A program made the position numbers and the translations under genes. Below, one piece after another: positions 10,174-19,200 of a stretch of DNA of 64,000 nucleotides. The notes below the pieces were generated by a model. The model did not search any database, had not been told where the DNA came from, and was given only the letters and a program-made list of their open reading frames with translations. How positions within the stretch are numbered: position 1 is the first letter of the stretch; every line of letters starts with the position of its first letter. The stretch is from an uncultured Bacteroidales bacterium (GTDB taxonomy: Bacteria > Bacteroidota > Bacteroidia > Bacteroidales > Barnesiellaceae): contig CASFYQ010000006.1 of assembly GCA_949298955.1 (NCBI GenBank), positions 47,473-111,472 on the forward strand, in the 5' to 3' direction.

Positions 10174-10223
10174 ATAAAAAAAGGAGAAAGAGTGAAACTC
10201 AAACAGTTCCACTCCTTCTCCTT
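10174..10223 (-). terminator. Intrinsic terminator of dnaK
   Basis: On the minus strand the arm AAGGAGAAGGAGTGGAAC pairs, with G-U wobbles, to GTTTCACTCTTTCTCCTT across a 7-base loop. A run of seven T follows. It begins about 30 bases after the dnaK stop codon. Confidence 0.9.
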
Positions 10224-10253
10224 ATGGATTGTTTATCGGTTGTTTGCCGATAC

Positions 10254-12161
10254 TTATTTCACTTCTTCGAAATCTACGTCGGTCACGTCTTTGCCGTTGT
10301 TTCCGCCTTGTTGTGCATCGGCTCCCGGTTGGGCCTGTTGAGCACCGGCCTGTTGTTGAGCCTGAGCGTTGTACAAGTCTTGGGCAGCGGCTTGCAGCAC
10401 GTTGTTCAACTCGGTCGAAGCAGCATCGATACCGGCGATATCCTGAGCCTTGTGAGCCTCTTTCAGTTTGCCCAAAGCCGATTCGATAGCACTCTTCTTG
10501 TCAGCCGGGAGCTTGTCGCCCATCTCTTTGAGCTGCTTTTCGGTTTGGAAGATGAGGGCATCGGCGTGGTTCAGTTTGTCGATACGCTCTTTCTCTTTGG
10601 CATCGTTTTCGGCGTTGGCGGCAGCCTCGTCTTTCATACGTTTGATTTCGGCGTCGGTCAAGCCGCTCGAAGCCTCGATACGGATACTCTGCTCTTTGCC
10701 GGTACCTTTATCTTTGGCCGATACGTTGAGGATACCGTTGGCATCGATATCGAATGTAACCTCGATTTGAGGTACGCCACGCATGGCAGCGGGGATTCCG
10801 TCGAGGTGGAATTTGCCGATGGTCTTGTTGTCCTTGGCCATGGGGCGCTCGCCTTGCAGCACGTGGATTTCGACCGAAGGCTGGTTGTCGACAGCCGTCG
10901 AGAAGATTTCCGATTTGCGGGTAGGAATGGTGGTGTTGGCCTCAATCAGTTTGGTCATCACGCCACCCAGCGTTTCGATACCCAGCGACAGCGGAGTCAC
11001 GTCGAGCAGCAGCACGTCTTTTACATCGCCCGTCAATACGGCACCTTGTATGGCAGCACCCACGGCAACTACCTCGTCGGGGTTCACTCCCTTCGAAGGG
11101 GTCTTGCCGAAGAATTTTTCAACGATAGCCTGTATGGCGGGGATACGTGTCGAACCACCCACGAGGATTACCTCGTCGATATCCGATGCACTCAGGCCGG
11201 CGTCTTGCAAAGCCTTGCGGCAAGGCTCGATGGTAGCTTGGATAAGGCTGTCGCTCAGTTGCTCGAATTTAGCACGGGTCAGCGTCTTAACCAAGTGTTT
11301 GGGCACACCGTTTACCGGCATGATATACGGCAGGTTGATTTCGGTCGAGGTCGAGCTTGAAAGTTCGATTTTGGCCTTTTCGGCAGCCTCTTTCAACCGT
11401 TGCAGAGCCATCGGGTCTTCGCGCAGGTCTACACCCTCGTCGTTTTTGAACTCGTTGGCCAGCCAGTCGATAATCACGTGGTCGAAATCATCGCCACCCA
11501 GGTGGGTATCACCATTGGTCGATTTTACTTCAAACACGCCGTCGCCCAATTCCAGGATAGAGATATCGAACGTACCGCCACCCAGGTCGAATACGGCGAT
11601 TTTCATATCTTTGTTGGCCTTGTCCAGACCGTAGGCCAAAGCGGCAGCCGTAGGTTCGTTGACGATACGGCGCACATTCAGTCCGGCAATTTCGCCGGCC
11701 TCTTTCGTTGCCTGACGTTGCGAGTCGTTAAAGTAGGCAGGAACCGTGATGACGGCATCGGTTACTTCCTGACCCAGATAGTCTTCGGCTGTTTTTTTCA
11801 TCTTTTGCAGAATCATGGCCGAGATTTCTTGCGGCGAGTAGAGACGACCGTCGATGTCGACACGGGGCGTGTTGTTGTCGCTGCGCACCACTTTATAAGG
11901 CACGCGGGCAATTTCGTTGCCCACTTGGTCGAACGTTTCGCCCATGAAACGCTTGATTGAGAAAATCGTTCTCGTCGGGTTGGTGATGGCCTGACGTTTG
12001 GCGGGTTCGCCCACTTTACGTTCGCCACCATCTACGAATGCCACAATCGAAGGGGTCGTGCGACGGCCCTCGCTGTTGGCGATTACTACCGGCTCGGCGC
12101 CTTCCATTACGGCGACACACGAGTTGGTTGTTCCTAAGTCAATACCAATAATCTTTCCCAT
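10254..12161 (-). CDS. dnaK: Chaperone DnaK (Hsp70)
   Basis: A 635-residue cytoplasmic ATP-dependent protein-folding chaperone, of the normal length for the family. The nucleotide-binding domain begins [18 protein letters not shown] and contains [20 protein letters not shown] and [15 protein letters not shown]. The substrate-binding domain contains [18 protein letters not shown]. The C-terminal tail is rich in Gln, Ala and Gly and ends DVDFEEVK. It stands alone, with no grpE or dnaJ beside it, and has its own strong terminator. The 357-base region upstream separates it from the divergent propionate genes. Confidence 0.99.
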   Translation of the reverse strand: MGKIIGIDLGTTNSCVAVMEGAEPVVIANSEGRRTTPSIVAFVDGGERKVGEPAKRQAITNPTRTIFSIKRFMGETFDQVGNEIARVPYKVVRSDNNTPRVDIDGRLYSPQEISAMILQKMKKTAEDYLGQEVTDAVITVPAYFNDSQRQATKEAGEIAGLNVRRIVNEPTAAALAYGLDKANKDMKIAVFDLGGGTFDISILELGDGVFEVKSTNGDTHLGGDDFDHVIIDWLANEFKNDEGVDLREDPMALQRLKEAAEKAKIELSSSTSTEINLPYIMPVNGVPKHLVKTLTRAKFEQLSDSLIQATIEPCRKALQDAGLSASDIDEVILVGGSTRIPAIQAIVEKFFGKTPSKGVNPDEVVAVGAAIQGAVLTGDVKDVLLLDVTPLSLGIETLGGVMTKLIEANTTIPTRKSEIFSTAVDNQPSVEIHVLQGERPMAKDNKTIGKFHLDGIPAAMRGVPQIEVTFDIDANGILNVSAKDKGTGKEQSIRIEASSGLTDAEIKRMKDEAAANAENDAKEKERIDKLNHADALIFQTEKQLKEMGDKLPADKKSAIESALGKLKEAHKAQDIAGIDAASTELNNVLQAAAQDLYNAQAQQQAGAQQAQPGADAQQGGNNGKDVTDVDFEEVK

Positions 12162-12518
12162 AGTTATATTCTTTTTTATTTGTTATTCGATAGAGTTAAT
12201 TGTCTGCCGCCCTTTCGAGCGACACCCATGTTATTCAAATGCCATGCCAAAAAACGAGCTTTGCAAAAATGTTTTTTTTGTCAGTCTTTTCTTGTGCCCG
12301 TCGGATATTCGTGTCAGTAATGCTGTCGATTTGTCATATCGGCGTGGCGCTTGTTCGGCCTCTAAGGAAAACAACGGCAAAAGCCAAAAGGTTGGTCGTG
12401 CCGTGCTTATTTTCGCCGATTTATTTCGTTATTAAACCGAAATAACGTAAATTTGCCCGTCTTATAACAGGTAAGAATCAGATGTCTAAAAGTATAAGTT
12501 AACTAAATACTAATTATT
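12162..12518. promoter_or_regulatory. Divergent intergenic region between dnaK and the propionate operon
   Basis: This 357-base region must carry both promoters. On the plus strand TAAATTTG (12448-12455) exactly matches the Bacteroidetes -7 element TAnnTTTG, 63 bases before the epimerase start. Just upstream is a perfect 7-base inverted repeat, CGTTATT (12427-12433) and AATAACG (12441-12447), lying between the expected -33 and -7 positions. It could be an operator. I found no exact -7 element for dnaK on the minus strand. Confidence 0.6.
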
Positions 12519-12932
12519 ATGAACATTTCTCACATTGAACATTTAGGAATTGCTGTGAAGAGTCTCGAAGAAGCTATTCCTTATTATGAAAACATTTTAG
12601 GTCTTAAATGTTATTCTATCGAAGAGGTGGCCGACCAAAAGGTGAAAACCGCTTTCTTCAAAGTAGGGCAGACCAAAATCGAGCTGTTGGAGCCGACAAG
12701 CGAAGACAGCACTATTGCCAAGTTCATAGAGAAACGCGGCGAGGGTATCCATCACATGGCATTCGCCATCGCAGACGGTGTAGCCAATGCATTGGCCGAG
12801 GTCGAAGCTAAGGGTGTGCGCCTCATCGATAAAGCCCCCCGCAAAGGTGCCGAAGGTCTCAATATCGCTTTCCTTCACCCCAAATCGACTTGTAGCGTGT
12901 TAACCGAACTTTGTGAAGATCCTAATAAATAA
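12519..12932 (+). CDS. mce: Methylmalonyl-CoA epimerase
   Basis: A 137-residue enzyme of the glyoxalase/VOC fold that interconverts (R)- and (S)-methylmalonyl-CoA, the step before decarboxylation to propionyl-CoA in the succinate pathway. It begins [22 protein letters not shown] and contains [20 protein letters not shown] and [10 protein letters not shown], with metal-binding His and Glu residues at family positions. The length is typical. It is six bases ahead of the decarboxylase alpha-subunit gene and opens the operon. Confidence 0.97.
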   Translation: MNISHIEHLGIAVKSLEEAIPYYENILGLKCYSIEEVADQKVKTAFFKVGQTKIELLEPTSEDSTIAKFIEKRGEGIHHMAFAIADGVANALAEVEAKGVRLIDKAPRKGAEGLNIAFLHPKSTCSVLTELCEDPNK

Positions 12933-12938
12933 AAAAAT

Positions 12939-14492
12939 ATGAGCAATCAACTTGTAAAAGTACAGGAGCTGATCGAGCTGCGCGCTCAGGCTCGCTTGGG
13001 TGGTGGACAGAAAGCCATCGATAAACAACACGAGAAAGGCAAATACACAGCCCGTGAGCGCATCGCGCAACTCCTCGACGAAGGTAGTTTCGAAGAGTTG
13101 GATATGTTTGTTCGACACAGATGTACCAATTTCGGGCAAGAGAAGAAATCGTTTTTGGGCGACGGCGTCGTAACCGGTTACGGTACAATCGAAGGCCGTC
13201 TCGTTTATGTATTTGCCCAGGATTTCACCGTATTTGGCGGTTCTCTGTCCGAGACGATGGCCTTGAAAATCTGCAAGGTCATGGATATGGCCATGAAGAT
13301 GGGTGCTCCCTGCATCGGCTTGAACGACTCGGGAGGTGCTCGCATTCAGGAGGGTATCAACGCGTTGGCCGGTTATGCCGAGATTTTCCAGCGTAACATC
13401 ATGGCATCGGGTGTGATTCCCCAAATTTCGGCTATTCTCGGGCCTTGCGCCGGTGGTGCCGTATATTCGCCTGCTTTGACCGATTTCACGATTATGGCCA
13501 AAGGTATCTCCTACATGTTCCTTACCGGCCCGAAAGTGGTAAAGACCGTAACTGGCGAAGACGTTACCCAGGAGGCCCTCGGCGGTGCCGAAGTTCACTC
13601 GGTTAAATCGGGTGTAGCTCACTTTGCTGCCGAAAACGGCGAAGAGGCACTGGCTATTATTCGCAAGCTCATCAGCTATATCCCTCAAAACAACCTCGAA
13701 GAGGCTCCCCTCGTTCCCTGCAACGACCCCATCGACCGTCTCGAAGACTCGCTCAACGAGATTATCCCCGATAGCCCCAACCGTCCTTATGACATGTATG
13801 AGGTAATTGGTGCCATCATCGACAACGGCGAGTTCCTCGAAATCCAACGCGATTACGCCAAGAACATCATCATCGGTTTCGCCCGCTTCAACGGACAGTC
13901 GGTAGGTATCGTAGCCAACCAGCCCAAATACCTGGCCGGTGTGCTCGACAGCAACGCTTCGCGCAAGGCCGCCCGTTTCGTTCGCTTCTGCGACGCCTTC
14001 AACATTCCTATCGTCAGCCTCGTCGACGTGCCGGGATTCTTGCCGGGTACGGGACAAGAATACAACGGTGTGATTCTGCACGGTGCCAAACTGCTTTACG
14101 CCTACGGCGAAGCTACGGTGCCCAAAGTCACCATCACACTGCGCAAGTCCTATGGCGGTTCGCACATCGTGATGAGCTGTAAACAACTGCGTGGCGACAT
14201 GAACTACGCTTGGCCTACTGCCGAAATCGCCGTAATGGGTGGTGCCGGTGCCGTAGAGGTGCTCTATGCCAAAGAAGCCAAAGAGGCCGAAGACCCCGCC
14301 AAGTTCATGGCCGAGAAAGAAGCCGAGTATACCAAACTGTTTGCCAATCCTTACAATGCAGCCAAGTATGGTTATATCGACGACGTAATCGAACCTCGCA
14401 ACACGCGTTTCCGCATCATTCGTGCCTTGCAACAGTTGCAGACTAAGAAATTAACCAATCCGGCTAAAAAGCACGGTAATATTCCTTTGTAA
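12939..14492 (+). CDS. mmdA: Methylmalonyl-CoA decarboxylase alpha subunit (carboxyltransferase)
   Basis: A 517-residue carboxyltransferase that moves the carboxyl group of methylmalonyl-CoA onto the biotin carrier. Typical motifs: [16 protein letters not shown] near 45, [11 protein letters not shown] near 91, [14 protein letters not shown] near 125, [16 protein letters not shown] near 168, and in the second half [18 protein letters not shown] near 365 and [10 protein letters not shown] near 404. Position and neighbours (epimerase, biotin carrier, membrane beta subunit) favour methylmalonyl-CoA decarboxylase over propionyl-CoA carboxylase, because no biotin carboxylase gene is present. Confidence 0.95.
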   Translation: MSNQLVKVQELIELRAQARLGGGQKAIDKQHEKGKYTARERIAQLLDEGSFEELDMFVRHRCTNFGQEKKSFLGDGVVTGYGTIEGRLVYVFAQDFTVFGGSLSETMALKICKVMDMAMKMGAPCIGLNDSGGARIQEGINALAGYAEIFQRNIMASGVIPQISAILGPCAGGAVYSPALTDFTIMAKGISYMFLTGPKVVKTVTGEDVTQEALGGAEVHSVKSGVAHFAAENGEEALAIIRKLISYIPQNNLEEAPLVPCNDPIDRLEDSLNEIIPDSPNRPYDMYEVIGAIIDNGEFLEIQRDYAKNIIIGFARFNGQSVGIVANQPKYLAGVLDSNASRKAARFVRFCDAFNIPIVSLVDVPGFLPGTGQEYNGVILHGAKLLYAYGEATVPKVTITLRKSYGGSHIVMSCKQLRGDMNYAWPTAEIAVMGGAGAVEVLYAKEAKEAEDPAKFMAEKEAEYTKLFANPYNAAKYGYIDDVIEPRNTRFRIIRALQQLQTKKLTNPAKKHGNIPL

Positions 14493-14512
14493 TACATTTA
14501 AAGTATAAAACG

Positions 14513-15427
14513 ATGAATAAAAAAATTTTAGGGATATTCCTGTTCGCTGCCTTCATGGTATCGTCGGTATGGGCACAGGGAAGGAAAGGCTTGCGTATCA
14601 ACGAGGTGCTGGTGACCAACGAAAACAACTATCAGGACGACTACGGCTGTCAGTCGGCCTGGATAGAGATTTTCAATACCACCTTTGGTACCGTCGATGT
14701 GCGCAGTTGCTACTTGACCAACGACAAGAACAATCCCAAGAAATATCCTATTCCCAAGGGCGATGTTCTCACCGAGATGCCGCCTCGGCAACATGTGCTT
14801 TTCTGGGCCGACGGCAAGCCTAACAGGGGAACATTCCACGTGAATTTTACGCTCGACCCCGACAAAGACAACTGGATTGGTCTCTACGATTCCAACGGCC
14901 GTGACCTCATCGACTCGGTGACGGTTCCGGCAGGGATTCCCACCGACCACTCCTATGCCCGCTACGAAGACGGTGTGGGCCATTGGGTAATCAAGGGCGG
15001 AAACGAGCAGTCGGGCTATGTAACGCCGAGTACCAACAACATTACGCTCGACAAGAATGTGAAAATCGATATGTTTACCGAGCACGATCCCTTCGGGGTG
15101 GGTATGGCAATCATGGCCATGGCTATCGTATTTGCCGGTTTGTTGCTGCTCTACCTGTTGTTCCGTCTTATCGGGCAAATCTCGGTTCTCATCAAGAAGC
15201 GCAATGCTATGCGAGTACATGGTATTTCCGATAAAGAAGAGGCCAAGGAGAAAGGCTTCGGCCGCGAGGCGGGCGAGGTATATGCCGCTATCGCCATGGC
15301 TCTGTACCAGCATCTCGAAGCCCACGACGTAGAAGACACAATCCTCACCATCAACAAGGTGAAGAAAGCCTACTCGCCTTGGAACTCCAAGATTTATTCG
15401 CTGCGTGAAATTCCCTCTAAAAAGTAA
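14513..15427 (+). CDS. Lamin-tail domain fused to OadG-like decarboxylase subunit
   Basis: A 304-residue membrane protein in the slot of the small OadG/MmdD subunit that holds biotin-dependent sodium-pump decarboxylases together. A signal peptide (1-21, ending VWAQ) leads to a periplasmic lamin-tail-like domain at about 26-165 (LRINEVLVTNENNYQDDYG, then SAWIEIFN). Next come a transmembrane helix at about 195-221 and a cytoplasmic tail (AAIAMALYQHLEAHDVEDTILTI and a C-terminal PWNSKIYSLREIP). OadG subunits are usually under 100 residues, so the extracytoplasmic domain is a large addition. It may be a lineage-wide arrangement. Spacing is 20 bases after mmdA and 27 before the biotin carrier. Confidence 0.85.
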   Translation: MNKKILGIFLFAAFMVSSVWAQGRKGLRINEVLVTNENNYQDDYGCQSAWIEIFNTTFGTVDVRSCYLTNDKNNPKKYPIPKGDVLTEMPPRQHVLFWADGKPNRGTFHVNFTLDPDKDNWIGLYDSNGRDLIDSVTVPAGIPTDHSYARYEDGVGHWVIKGGNEQSGYVTPSTNNITLDKNVKIDMFTEHDPFGVGMAIMAMAIVFAGLLLLYLLFRLIGQISVLIKKRNAMRVHGISDKEEAKEKGFGREAGEVYAAIAMALYQHLEAHDVEDTILTINKVKKAYSPWNSKIYSLREIPSKK

Positions 15428-15454
15428 TCCCCCAAAAAACGATTAAACAAACTT

Positions 15455-15883
15455 ATGAAAGAGTATAAGTATAAAATCAACGGTAACCTCTATAAGGTTT
15501 CTGTTGGCGAAATTGAGAAAAACATTGCCCATGTCGAGGTGAACGGTACTACTTACAAAGTACAGATGGAAGAGGCTGCTCCTGTAAAGGTTTCTACGCC
15601 CAAGCCCTCGTCGGCTCCGCGTACTGCTACGGGTGAGCCCGTTATAGCCAAACCCACTGTCAACTCGGGTGCCGACGCCGTGAAATCGCCGTTGCCCGGT
15701 GTTGTAAACGATATCTTGGTGAAAGTTGGCGATACGGTGAGCGCAGGCCAGGCCGTGCTTATCCTGGAAGCCATGAAGATGGAAAACAACATCAACGCCA
15801 TCAAGAGCGGTAAAGTGACGGCCATCAAAGTAAATAAAGGTGATTCGGTACTCGAAGGAACCGAACTTATCATAATTGAGTAA
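15455..15883 (+). CDS. mmdC: Biotin carboxyl carrier subunit of the decarboxylase
   Basis: A 142-residue carrier that shuttles CO2 from the alpha to the beta subunit. A short N-terminal domain is followed by a Pro/Ala/Thr-rich linker (about 43-75). The biotinyl domain (about 75-142) carries the attachment motif EAMKMEN with the biotinylated lysine at K108. It is located between the OadG-like and beta-subunit genes. Confidence 0.97.
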   Translation: MKEYKYKINGNLYKVSVGEIEKNIAHVEVNGTTYKVQMEEAAPVKVSTPKPSSAPRTATGEPVIAKPTVNSGADAVKSPLPGVVNDILVKVGDTVSAGQAVLILEAMKMENNINAIKSGKVTAIKVNKGDSVLEGTELIIIE

Positions 15884-15887
15884 GACT

Positions 15888-17045
15888 ATGGGATTTATAG
15901 ATTTCTTAGGAGATAACTTAGTCCAGTTCTGGGAGTATACCGGCTTTGCCAACTGTACCCTCCCGCACCTGGCTATGATTGTGGTGGGCTTGTTCTTTAT
16001 CTATTTGGCGATAAAGAAAAATTTCGAGCCCATGTTGCTGGTACCCATCGGTTTCGGTATTCTTATCGGGAATATTCCTTTTAAAATCGATGCCGGTCTC
16101 GAGGTTGGTATTTATGAAGAAGGTTCGGTGCTCAATATCCTCTATCAGGGAGTGAGTGCCGGTTGGTATCCCCCGTTGGTATTTTTGGGCATTGGTGCCA
16201 TGACCGATTTTTCGTCGCTTATCGCCAACCCCAAACTGATGCTGGTGGGTGCTGCTGCCCAGTTCGGTATCTTCGGGGCCTATATGGTCGCCTTGGCTCT
16301 CGGGTTTACCCCCGACCAAGCCGGTGCCATTGCCATCATCGGTGGAGCCGACGGCCCTACGGCCATCTTCCTTTCGTCGAAATTGGCTCCTAACCTCATG
16401 GGTGCCATAGCCGTTTCGGCTTACTCGTATATGGCACTTGTCCCGGTAATCCAGCCGCCTATCATGCGTTTGATGACCACGAAAAAGGAGCGTGTAATTC
16501 GTATGAAACCGGCGCGTGCCGTTTCGCAAAACGAGAAAATCATGTTCCCCATCGTCGGGTTGCTGCTCACTTGCTTCCTGGTTCCGTCGGGCTTGCCTCT
16601 GTTGGGTATGCTTTTCTTCGGTAACCTGTTGCGTGAGAGCGGTGTTACCTCGCGTTTGGCCAAGACCGCAAGCGGCCCCTTGTGCGACACGATTACCATT
16701 CTGTTGGGTGTAACGGTAGGAGCCTCTACTCAGGCTTCCGAGTTCCTCACCCCCAGCACGCTCGGTATCTTCGCTCTTGGTTTCATGGCTTTCGTCATTG
16801 CTTCGGCTTCGGGTGTATTGTTTGTGAAAATCTTCAATCTCGTGTTGCCCAAGAGCAAGAAAATCAACCCGCTTATCGGTAACGCCGGTGTTTCGGCTGT
16901 ACCGATGTCGGCTCGTATCTCCAACAACCTTGGTCTCGAATATGACTCGACCAACTATTTGTTGATGCATGCCATGGGTCCCAACGTGGCCGGTGTAATC
17001 GGTTCGGCTGTGGCTGCCGGTGTGCTGCTCGGATTCCTTTCGTAA
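15888..17045 (+). CDS. mmdB: Sodium-pumping decarboxylase beta subunit
   Basis: A 385-residue polytopic inner-membrane protein that decarboxylates carboxybiotin and couples this to sodium export. Family motifs include PLVFLGIGAMTDFSSLIANP near 93, AIIGGADGPTAIFLSSKLAP near 146 and MSARISNNLGLEYDSTNYLL near 338. The ATG at 15888 is chosen. A longer reading from a TTG at 15876 would overlap the preceding gene and add only four residues. It is the last gene of the operon and is followed by a GC-rich hairpin. Confidence 0.96.
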   Translation: MGFIDFLGDNLVQFWEYTGFANCTLPHLAMIVVGLFFIYLAIKKNFEPMLLVPIGFGILIGNIPFKIDAGLEVGIYEEGSVLNILYQGVSAGWYPPLVFLGIGAMTDFSSLIANPKLMLVGAAAQFGIFGAYMVALALGFTPDQAGAIAIIGGADGPTAIFLSSKLAPNLMGAIAVSAYSYMALVPVIQPPIMRLMTTKKERVIRMKPARAVSQNEKIMFPIVGLLLTCFLVPSGLPLLGMLFFGNLLRESGVTSRLAKTASGPLCDTITILLGVTVGASTQASEFLTPSTLGIFALGFMAFVIASASGVLFVKIFNLVLPKSKKINPLIGNAGVSAVPMSARISNNLGLEYDSTNYLLMHAMGPNVAGVIGSAVAAGVLLGFLS

Positions 17046-17072
17046 TCTCTTGGTAGAGTATGATAGTTTGGC

Positions 17073-17118
17073 AGGCGGTGCGTCTCCCTTGCAGGGGGCG
17101 CACCGCCTCGTTTATTTC
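17073..17118 (+). terminator. Hairpin after the propionate operon
   Basis: AGGCGGTGCG pairs perfectly with CGCACCGCCT, extended inward by CTCCC/GGGGG around a small loop. The T-rich tail (CGTTTATTT) is interrupted, so termination is likely but not ideal. Confidence 0.7.
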
Positions 17119-17196
17119 TTGCCGGTTTGTCGGGAGAGGTCGTGTTGTTCTACCCCCTGCACCCGAGCATGACCTGTGAATCCGATAGACACTCCC

Positions 17197-17227
17197 TTTG
17201 ATTTTTCGCCCGGTTGTACTACCTTTG
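17197..17227 (+). promoter_or_regulatory. Bacteroidetes-type promoter of the DUF5131 gene
   Basis: TTTG (17197-17200), a 19-base spacer and TACCTTTG (17220-17227) match the TTTG / TAnnTTTG consensus exactly. Transcription would begin near 17234, which excludes any start codon before that and fixes the ATG at 17268. Confidence 0.75.
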
Positions 17228-17267
17228 TTACAAAGGAGAATTATCTGTCTTTGAAAGAGAAAACGAC

Positions 17268-17996
17268 ATGTCGGTCTCGTGGAATTTATGGCATGGTTGC
17301 CGCAAGATAAGTGAAGGGTGCAGGCACTGCTACGTCTATCGGCGGGACAGCCTGTATGGCAAAGACAGCAGTGTGGTTGCCCGCACGGCAGCTTTCGACT
17401 TGCCTGTAAAACGCAAGCGCAACGGCGACTATCGTGTTCCCTCGGGCGAACAGGTCTATACCTGTTTTACCTCCGATTTCTTCCTTGCCGAGGCCGACGA
17501 ATGGCGCTCCGAAGCTTGGGATATGATACGTGAGCGGAGCGATTTGTCGTTCGTCATTCCCACCAAACGCATCGACCGATTCGGGGTAGCTTTGCCCGCC
17601 GACTGGGGCGACGGGTATCCCCATGTAGCCATCGCCTGTACCATCGAAAATCAGGAACAGCTCGACCGGCGGCTGCCCATCTTCAAAGCTCTGCCCATAC
17701 GTCATCGGCTTCTCTTCTGCGAACCATTGTTGGGCCCGCTCGATTTTCACGGCTTGCTCGACCGCGACATCGACGAGGTGTCGGTAGGAGGCGAGTCGGG
17801 CAGTGAGGCGCGGGTGTGCGACTACGATTGGGTGCTCGATATTCGCAGACAATGTGCCGAGCAGGGAATCCCGTTCAATTTTCATCAAACGGGTGCCCGA
17901 TTGCGCAAAGACGGTCGCATCTACCGCATTCGCCGCGAGTTCCAGCACACGCAGGCACGTCGTGCCGGCATCGACTATGACGGCACGCGTCGATAG
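17268..17996 (+). CDS. DUF5131 (phage Gp37/Gp68-like) iron-sulfur protein
   Basis: A 242-residue protein of the DUF5131 family, which is related to radical-SAM enzymes; no substrate is known. The signature sits at the N-terminus: SWNLWHGC, then SEGCRHCYVYRRD, giving cysteines C11, C18 and C21 that could bind an iron-sulfur cluster. Later family blocks are CFTSDFFLAEADEWR near 66, PTKRIDRF near 97, LFCEPLLGPLDF near 145 and VGGESGSEAR near 168. It is a single gene with its own promoter, convergent with the AraC gene (21 bases between stops). No phage genes are nearby, so it is probably a resident chromosomal copy. Confidence 0.85.
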   Translation: MSVSWNLWHGCRKISEGCRHCYVYRRDSLYGKDSSVVARTAAFDLPVKRKRNGDYRVPSGEQVYTCFTSDFFLAEADEWRSEAWDMIRERSDLSFVIPTKRIDRFGVALPADWGDGYPHVAIACTIENQEQLDRRLPIFKALPIRHRLLFCEPLLGPLDFHGLLDRDIDEVSVGGESGSEARVCDYDWVLDIRRQCAEQGIPFNFHQTGARLRKDGRIYRIRREFQHTQARRAGIDYDGTRR

Positions 17997-18017
17997 GCGA
18001 GGGGCCTTCGAGCACAA

Positions 18018-18914
18018 TCAAGTCTGTGTGCGGTATTGGGTAGGCGACAGGCCGGTCTGGTGTTTGAAATATTTCCCGAAAAACGATTGTGTCGAGAAAT
18101 TGAGCCGATAGGCAATCTCCTGAATACTCATATCGGAGTATTTCAGCAGATTTTTCGCTTCGAGTATCACATAGTTGTCTATCCACTGGGCTGCCGATTT
18201 ACCCGATAACTTTTTGACCAGGCTCGAGAAATATTTAGGTGTGATGCACAGCTGTTCGGCATAGAAGGTAACACTCCGTTCGCTCATATGATATTGTGCG
18301 AGCAGGGTGATGAATTTGCCGAAGATAATCTCTTGTCGGTTTTTTTTGCTTTCGGACTCTGCTATCGGTTTGCGTTTCAGAATGGTATCGTATAATTGGT
18401 TGATGAGTGCAGTGCTCAACTCCCGGATTGTCGTCTTTTTTTTAGGGCTCTCGGACGAATGGCCGATAAGCTGGATTAGCGAGATGAACTTGCAAAAAAT
18501 ATCGTTCTCTTCTTCGGTCAGTTGCAGGCAAGGCTCGTTTCGTATCTGTGTATATACCGGAATCAGGTCACAGGTGTTGAAATTCGTTTTTTCAAAAAAC
18601 GAGGTCGAGATGGAAATCCCGTAAAACTTGCACTCTTTCTGTTCTTTCAGTTGTACGATGTTTTGAGGAATATTCAGAATCATGGTGCCGGGTTGTATGT
18701 GATATTCGTTCAGGTTGATGTTGACCACCATCTCTCCTTTTTGGCATACCAGAGCTACGAGCGAATTTATGCGACAGGGGTATTTGAGTAGATTGGAATC
18801 GGCGTGGTTGTCGCCTATGATGAGCAAATCTTCTTCCAGGCCGGTAGGATTTTTTATTTCAATCAGTTTCAACAGTCGGGAGTGGGTAAAGCTTTCGATT
18901 TCTGTCCTATCCAT
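18018..18914 (-). CDS. AraC-family transcriptional regulator
   Basis: A 298-residue regulator. The N-terminal half (about 20-180) looks like a cupin-type sensor domain (ENNIQPG-like stretch YHIQPGTMILNIPQNIVQL). The C-terminal about 100 residues carry two helix-turn-helix motifs (YAEQLCITPKYFSSLVKKLSG and IQEIAYRLNFSTQSFFGKYF, then TGLSPTQYR). The target is unknown; the neighbouring DUF5131 gene or the glucan PUL cannot be assigned from sequence alone. A TATATTTG element lies 20 bases upstream of the ATG. Confidence 0.9.
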   Translation of the reverse strand: MDRTEIESFTHSRLLKLIEIKNPTGLEEDLLIIGDNHADSNLLKYPCRINSLVALVCQKGEMVVNINLNEYHIQPGTMILNIPQNIVQLKEQKECKFYGISISTSFFEKTNFNTCDLIPVYTQIRNEPCLQLTEEENDIFCKFISLIQLIGHSSESPKKKTTIRELSTALINQLYDTILKRKPIAESESKKNRQEIIFGKFITLLAQYHMSERSVTFYAEQLCITPKYFSSLVKKLSGKSAAQWIDNYVILEAKNLLKYSDMSIQEIAYRLNFSTQSFFGKYFKHQTGLSPTQYRTQT

Positions 18915-18933
18915 GTCGATGCGATGTTTTGGA

Positions 18934-18941
18934 CAAATATA
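18934..18941 (-). promoter_or_regulatory. -7 promoter element of the AraC gene
   Basis: TATATTTG on the minus strand matches TAnnTTTG exactly and would give a leader of about a dozen bases. No clear -33 TTTG was found at the normal distance. Confidence 0.45.
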
Positions 18942-19120
18942 TGGAAATATATTCGAGAATTGGCTGTAAAATTTTATTAAAACCGACTTTTAGAACACTG
19001 ATAGAGTCAAAGAGAACTCTCTGCTCACGATGCTTGTTTATGAGGCTATCTGTTTTTTAAGCCGGGATACGTGAATTTTCGGTTTGTCGGGACGACCGTT
19101 TTTCGGGTGGTTTATGGTCG

Positions 19121-19165
19121 AAAAAAGAAAATCGGCCGAGCGCTTGGACGCCGGCCGATTTTCTT
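19121..19165 (-). terminator. Terminator of the minus-strand glucan PUL operon
   Basis: A perfect 14-base stem (AAGAAAATCGGCCG / CGGCCGATTTTCTT) with a 13-base loop and a T run on the minus strand, 36 bases beyond the GH3 stop codon. It closes the operon that starts with the SusC gene at 33089. Confidence 0.92.
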
Positions 19166-19200
19166 GGTTTTAATGTATGGAAGAAGCGTTTCTGTCGGGG

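Noticed and set aside
12900..14432. 510-residue minus-strand frame opposite mmdA
   Set aside because: The plus strand encodes an unmistakable carboxyltransferase, and the operon spacing leaves no room for an antisense gene.
17268..17996. Prophage remnant suggested by the phage-named DUF5131 family
   Set aside because: No integrase, structural phage gene, attachment repeat or composition change is visible around it.
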